The notes beneath the pieces were generated by a model. That model ran no database searches. It saw only the letters and a program-made list of their open reading frames with translations, and had not been told where the DNA came from. DNA of 53,941 nt from CAXBCP01 sp963974055 (GTDB lineage Bacteria > Pseudomonadota > Alphaproteobacteria > MPNO01 > UBA830), in assembly GCA_963974055.1 (NCBI GenBank), contig CAXBCP010000031.1, forward strand, positions 1 through 53,941. The letters are read 5' to 3'. Of this stretch, positions 50,386-53,941 are shown piece after piece (the stretch's first letter is position 1; each line of letters opens with the position of its first letter). Both the position numbers and the translations under genes were made by a program.

Positions 50386-50904
50386 TCATCTCAGCAGCCG
50401 TGCCATTACGTGGACATCATGGAGCTGTCCTGCCAGCCGGAATCCTTTGCGCAGGGTGCCTTCTATTTCGAAGCCATGTTTTTCATAGACGGCGATAGCC
50501 GCTTTATTTTCAGCCACCACGGCCAACTGCACCCGGTGCAGGCCGACCTCCTGCGCCCAGAAAAGGGAATGCCGTATGAGCGCACTTCCAAGCCCGTGAC
50601 GCCGGTATCTTGAATCCACGCCAAGGTCCAGTTGAAGAACGGTATCGCGTTCGGGTGGAGGATGGCACCGGCAAATTGCAAGCCCCGCCAATTCGCCGTC
50701 ATGCTCCGCCACGAATATTTGGGACGTTTGCGCCTGCGCCGCCGCACCTGTGGAACCCTTGAGGAGCGTCACGCCGGTCACCGGGTCAAAGCCGGAAACG
50801 ACCAGATAAGGATCGCTCTCCGCGAGTCGCTCCCCCAGAATGGCCAACGAAGCGGCGTCCGATTCGAGCGCGGCCCGGACGATAGGTCGATCTGTATCGG
50901 TCAT
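50386..50904 (-). CDS. GNAT family N-acetyltransferase
   Basis: A 172-residue GNAT enzyme. The acetyl-CoA loop is visible in VDSRYRRHGLGSALIRHS (R-R-H-G-L-G), and the late motif B reads NKAAIAVYEKHGFEIEGTLRKGF. Substrate (amine, peptide N terminus, antibiotic or polyamine) cannot be told. The start ATG 50904 has GGGGAG 5 nt upstream. It follows the copB terminator on the same strand and is probably a separate unit. Confidence 0.85.
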   Translation of the reverse strand: MTDTDRPIVRAALESDAASLAILGERLAESDPYLVVSGFDPVTGVTLLKGSTGAAAQAQTSQIFVAEHDGELAGLAICRCHPPPERDTVLQLDLGVDSRYRRHGLGSALIRHSLFWAQEVGLHRVQLAVVAENKAAIAVYEKHGFEIEGTLRKGFRLAGQLHDVHVMARLLR

Positions 50905-50965
50905 TGGTTCTCCCCTTCCCGGTGGAGTGCCCGCCCGAATTGGAATCCGGGCGGGCGACACGAAA

Positions 50966-50986
50966 GACGCCGGATATTCCGGCGTC
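50966..50986 (-). terminator. terminator after copB
   Basis: GACGCCGGA / TCCGGCGTC, a 9-bp perfect stem with a 3-nt loop. On the minus strand it lies 2 nt after the copB stop and is followed by TTTCGT. Confidence 0.7.
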
Positions 50987-50988
50987 GC

Positions 50989-51723
50989 TTAGAACAGGAC
51001 CTTCGCCCCGATCGCGAAGAACCAGGCTTCGATGTCCTCTCCTTCTTCGCGGGCGAAATCGGCGGTCGCGCCGAACTTCCGTTCCCAGACCACGCCGACA
51101 TAGGGAGACAGCGTGCGGTCGAGGATGTCATAGCTCAGCCGCAGACCGGCCTCGGCGGCACTGAACCCGCTGCCAACGCCCATTTTCCGGTCGTCGGAAA
51201 GCGCAACCTCCATGTCGACCGACGGCGTCAGGGTCAGGCGGTTGGTCAACAGCAGCTCGTACTCGACATCCAGCCGCACCGACGCGTCGCCCTTGTCGCT
51301 GACGAACAGATCGGTATCGATTTCGATCCACTGCTTGGCGAGGCCGGTCAGACCGAGCACGCCATACATCCGGCTCTTGCCCTTGGGCGTGTCCGCGCGG
51401 ATACCGGCCTTTACATCGAAAAAGTCGCTGATCGGCGTCTGAATGACCAGCCGGTTTTCGAGCTTCTCGAATTTGCGCGCGTTGGCATCGTACTCTCCGG
51501 CGCCGAGCCACCGAAGTTTCAGCTCGTCCGTGCCGACAAAGGCATCGCCGTTCCAGACCAGGAGTTTTTCGCTTTCGTCGCCGACGCGATGCTCGAACTC
51601 TTCCAGCTGGACACCGTAGAACACCAGGTCGGTTTCCTGCGCCTCGGCGGGGCGGGCAGTGGCCGCGACGGTGAAAGTGGTCACCGCGAGTGCGGCAAGT
51701 ATTGATCTGATACGCATGTTCAT
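50989..51723 (-). CDS. copB: copper resistance protein CopB (outer membrane)
   Basis: A 244-residue protein: signal peptide (about 1-28), then a beta-rich CopB/PcoB domain: DLVFYGVQLEEFEHRVGDESEKLLVWNGDAFVGTDE near the start and RLSYDILDRTLSPYVGVVWERKFG near the end. The N-terminal Met-rich region seen in some CopB proteins is missing here. The start overlaps the copA stop by 4 nt. With the cupredoxin and CopA it forms a copper detoxification operon. Confidence 0.9.
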   Translation of the reverse strand: MNMRIRSILAALAVTTFTVAATARPAEAQETDLVFYGVQLEEFEHRVGDESEKLLVWNGDAFVGTDELKLRWLGAGEYDANARKFEKLENRLVIQTPISDFFDVKAGIRADTPKGKSRMYGVLGLTGLAKQWIEIDTDLFVSDKGDASVRLDVEYELLLTNRLTLTPSVDMEVALSDDRKMGVGSGFSAAEAGLRLSYDILDRTLSPYVGVVWERKFGATADFAREEGEDIEAWFFAIGAKVLF

Positions 51724-53432
51724 TTCTCCGCTTTCCGGATTTCGACCGGCAGTATCGCGTTAGACGCTCGCGGACCGCCCTCGACGATCACCTTGCGGAA
51801 CATACCCGCCGCCGCGTGGTAGGACAGATGGCAGTGGAACGCCCACTGGCCCGGCGCATCGACCTCGGTCTCCATGTACACGGTGGTGCCGGGCGAGACG
51901 CTGACCACGTGCTTGATCGGATTCCACTTCTTCGCGCCGGTATCGAGAATCGACCACATGCCGTGCAGGTGCATCGGGTGGGTCATCATGGTCTCGTTGA
52001 CGAACTTGAAGCGCACGCGTTCGCCGTATTTGAGCCGGATCGGTTCCGCATCGCCGTATTTCACATCGTTAAGCGACCAGATATAGCGCTCCATGTTGCC
52101 GGTGATGCGGATCTCAATTTCCCGTGTCGGCGGTCGCAGCTTGTAGAGCGGTTTCTGGGCTTTCAGGTCCGAATAGGACAGGAACTTTCCGCCATTCGCC
52201 GCCTTCGGTGCAAGTCCGCTGCCAGCCGCATAGAACGCGTCGGTTTTCTCGGCCGCCATGCCGCCATGCGCGGAATGATCCATCGGCTTCTTCATTGCCG
52301 AATGATCCATAGGCTTTTTCATCGCCGAATGATCCATGCCCTTCATCGACCCGTGATCCATGCCTTCATGGGCCATGCCCATATCGGCCATGGTGAGCAA
52401 CGGTCCTTTACGCAGTTCGGGGACCGCCGCCGTCATGCCGGCGCGCGGTGCCAGCGTGCCCCGCCCGTAGGCCGACCGGCCCATCGATTCGGCGAACAGG
52501 GTGTAGGCGCGGTCCTCCCTCGGGCGCACGATCACGTCATAGGTCTCAGCCACCGCAATCCGGAACTCGTCAACCGTCACGGGCCTCACATTGTTGCCGT
52601 CCGCGTTGACGACCGTCATTTTCAATCCGGGAATGCGGATATCGAAATAGGTCATCGCCGACGAATTGATGAACCGCAGCCTCACCCGTTCGCCCGGTTT
52701 GAAAATCCCGGTCCAGTTCTGATTCGGGCCTTTTCCGTTGATAAGCGGCGCGAAGCCCTGCAGATCCTCGATATCGGTCGGCATCATCCGCATATCGCCC
52801 CAGTCGCTTCTGTCCGACAGCGTCGCGCCGAGCCCTTTCTCGGAAACGTCTTTGAAGAAATCGCCGGCAGTGCGCTGCTTGCGGTTGTAGTAGTCGGGCA
52901 TCATTTTGAGATTACGCATGATGCGGTCGCCGGAATGCCGGTGCTTGTCGGTGAGTTGCACGACATATTCCCGGTCGTAACGGAAAGGCTCGCGGCCCTT
53001 CGGCTCGATAACGATCGCGCCGTACGCGCCGTCAGGTTCCTGGAAACCGGAATGGCTGTGGAACCAGTATGTGCCGGACTGCACGATGGGGAAATTATAG
53101 GTGAAGGTTTCACCGGCCTTGATGCCGTCATAACTGATGGTCGGTACGCCGTCCTGCCGGTAGGGCAGGATCAGCCCGTGCCAGTGGATCGACGTCGTTT
53201 CACGCAGGTTGTTCGTGACGTTGATCGTGACCTTTTCGCCCTCCTTGAAGCGAAGAACCGGCCCCGGCGAGGCGCCGTTATAGCCGATCCCTTCGGTGAC
53301 GAAGTCGCCGGTATCGATCTTCACCCGGTCGACGGTCAGATTATAGGTGCCCGCCTCTGCCCCCAGGGGGGTAGCAGCCAGCAGGCCGACGGCAAGCAGG
53401 CCGCGTATCGCGTATTTCATATGAAATGTCAT
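51720..53432 (-). CDS. copA: CopA-type multicopper oxidase
   Basis: A 570-residue periplasmic multicopper oxidase. Copper ligands are visible as HWHG, WFHSHS, HPMHLHG and HCHLSYHAAAGM (type 1/2/3 sites). Between the second and third cupredoxin domains is a Met/His-rich insert (about residues 360-405) with DHSAMKKPM repeats. The leader (MTFHMKYAIRGLLAVG) lacks a twin-arginine motif, although most CopA/PcoA proteins are Tat substrates. The ATG 53432 follows GGAGA by about 6 nt; a TTG four codons earlier is less likely. Oxidises Cu(I) and binds copper to limit toxicity. Confidence 0.93.
   Translation of the reverse strand: MTFHMKYAIRGLLAVGLLAATPLGAEAGTYNLTVDRVKIDTGDFVTEGIGYNGASPGPVLRFKEGEKVTINVTNNLRETTSIHWHGLILPYRQDGVPTISYDGIKAGETFTYNFPIVQSGTYWFHSHSGFQEPDGAYGAIVIEPKGREPFRYDREYVVQLTDKHRHSGDRIMRNLKMMPDYYNRKQRTAGDFFKDVSEKGLGATLSDRSDWGDMRMMPTDIEDLQGFAPLINGKGPNQNWTGIFKPGERVRLRFINSSAMTYFDIRIPGLKMTVVNADGNNVRPVTVDEFRIAVAETYDVIVRPREDRAYTLFAESMGRSAYGRGTLAPRAGMTAAVPELRKGPLLTMADMGMAHEGMDHGSMKGMDHSAMKKPMDHSAMKKPMDHSAHGGMAAEKTDAFYAAGSGLAPKAANGGKFLSYSDLKAQKPLYKLRPPTREIEIRITGNMERYIWSLNDVKYGDAEPIRLKYGERVRFKFVNETMMTHPMHLHGMWSILDTGAKKWNPIKHVVSVSPGTTVYMETEVDAPGQWAFHCHLSYHAAAGMFRKVIVEGGPRASNAILPVEIRKAEK
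52267..52380 (-). repeat. Met/His repeat region inside copA
   Basis: Tandem 27-bp units coding MDHSAMKKP (twice, nearly identical at DNA level), flanked by MDHGSMKG and MDHSAHGG. It encodes a copper-binding loop; unit number is a likely hot spot for copy change. Confidence 0.8.
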
Positions 53433-53500
53433 CTCGGTCTCCAATATTGGAAAAGGCGGCGCGCCGCCGCGGCAAAGCGGGGCGGAGACGCGCCGTACGG

Positions 53501-53941
53501 TTATTTGACGGTAAGCTCTCCGACCATGCCGGCGTCGTAATGGCCGGGTACGTTGCAGGCGAATTCAAAGGTGCCCGTCTTGGAGAATTTCCAGACAATC
53601 TCGGCACTTTTCCCGGGCTCCAGCAGGGCGCTGTTCGGGTCGTTGTGCTCCATCGTCTTGCCGCCGCCCATGTCCATTTTCATTTTGTCATGGTTGATCT
53701 TGTCGGCTTCGAGAACGCCGTGATCGACCATCATCATCATCTCTTTCTGATGGACCTTGTGCATGCCGGGCGTGCCGATATTGAACTCGTGCACCAGTTC
53801 GCCTTTGTTGCGGATCACGAAACGGATCGTCTCTCCCGCCTTCACTGTGATCTTTTCATTGGAATAGCGGTTGTCGGTCATATCGATGTTGAGCGTGCGG
53901 GTCGCCTCCGATGCCTTGCCGGGTTCGCCCGCCGCCTTGCT
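53501..53941 (-). CDS. cupredoxin domain protein, 5' end outside the window
   Basis: 147 codons of open frame run to the right edge, so the start and any signal peptide are missing. The C-terminal type 1 copper motif is intact: FEFACNVPGHYDAGMVGE, with Cys, His and Met ligands. An upstream Met/His stretch (MMMMVDHG, NHDKMKMDMGGG) would bind extra copper. First visible gene of the cupredoxin-copA-copB operon, 68 nt before copA. Probable periplasmic copper carrier. Confidence 0.85.
   Translation of the reverse strand, partial: SKAAGEPGKASEATRTLNIDMTDNRYSNEKITVKAGETIRFVIRNKGELVHEFNIGTPGMHKVHQKEMMMMVDHGVLEADKINHDKMKMDMGGGKTMEHNDPNSALLEPGKSAEIVWKFSKTGTFEFACNVPGHYDAGMVGELTVK

Noticed and set aside
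51816..53540. A 574-codon open frame on the plus strand opposite copA
   Set aside because: It mirrors copA in the opposite frame, gives a His/Arg-rich product with no domain, and has no ribosome binding site; it is a by-product of high-GC codon use.
1..53941. CRISPR arrays, prophage, insertion sequences or integrons
   Set aside because: No regularly spaced repeats, transposase/integrase motifs or terminal repeats found by eye on either strand.

Overview
The window (about 54 kb, roughly 62% G+C by eye) reads as the chromosome of a free-living, probably marine or aquatic alphaproteobacterium, most likely Rhodospirillales-like. Supporting signs are a SAM-II riboswitch in front of metZ, the metZ-apaG and argD-argF-hslO neighbourhoods, a usg gene, a PAS_5-type PAS protein, COQ7 and CtaA (aerobic ubiquinone/haem A respiration), and many TRAP-type solute transporters. 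No phage genes, transposases, CRISPR arrays or rRNA genes were found. The only tRNA is a tRNA-Leu(CAA) cut by the left edge.

Layout. 0-5 kb: tRNA-Leu, a lemA / DUF2207 / small membrane protein operon, a secreted protein with a PEP-CTERM-like tail, and a group D flavin monooxygenase on the minus strand. 5-11.7 kb: a tightly coupled yqaA-dsbB-coq7 operon, a DinG/XPD-type helicase that looks leaderless, a TerB-like protein, usg and ctaA. 11.7-15 kb: a promoter, SAM-II riboswitch and terminator leading into metZ, then apaG and a TrkH potassium transporter. 15-20 kb (minus strand): the argD-argF-hslO operon with a structured 5' leader, a lipoprotein and an orphan TAXI solute-binding protein. 20-24.5 kb: a Rieske dioxygenase alpha/beta pair plus an ABM-like protein, a SulP transporter without a STAS domain, and an unknown membrane protein. 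24.5-31.9 kb: an ABC-2 permease and a large MscS-family channel (minus), then a FAD-dependent oxidoreductase, a pirin and formate-tetrahydrofolate ligase.

32-38.7 kb holds an MFS transporter, an SDR enzyme, an EamA transporter, a form II-like CoxL/xanthine-dehydrogenase-family large subunit with CoxG but without CoxM or CoxS, and an NTF2-like protein. 38.9-49.6 kb is a small-molecule uptake and catabolism region. It has two complete DctP-DctQ-DctM TRAP transporters, a cupin, a homocysteine S-methyltransferase-like enzyme, a TetR regulator with a palindromic operator candidate, a 38-codon small gene with a strong ribosome binding site, a TauD-type dioxygenase and a luciferase-like monooxygenase. 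The right end (50.4-53.9 kb, minus strand) is a GNAT acetyltransferase and a copper-handling operon (cupredoxin, CopA-type multicopper oxidase, CopB).

The core functions are methionine and arginine synthesis, haem A, ubiquinone and C1-folate. Around them sit accessory genes for importing and oxidising organic acids, aromatics and possibly organosulfur or methylated compounds. The best candidates for something undescribed are RNA and regulatory features: the tandem-hairpin leader of argD and a possible ligand-gated antiterminator formed by two identical hexamers behind the SAM-II aptamer. Partnerless enzyme sets are next: Rieske oxygenase without electron donors, and CoxL/CoxG without CoxM/CoxS. 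The 38-aa small gene beside the TetR gene is also unexplained. All of this comes from reading sequence only; no database search or structure computation was run.
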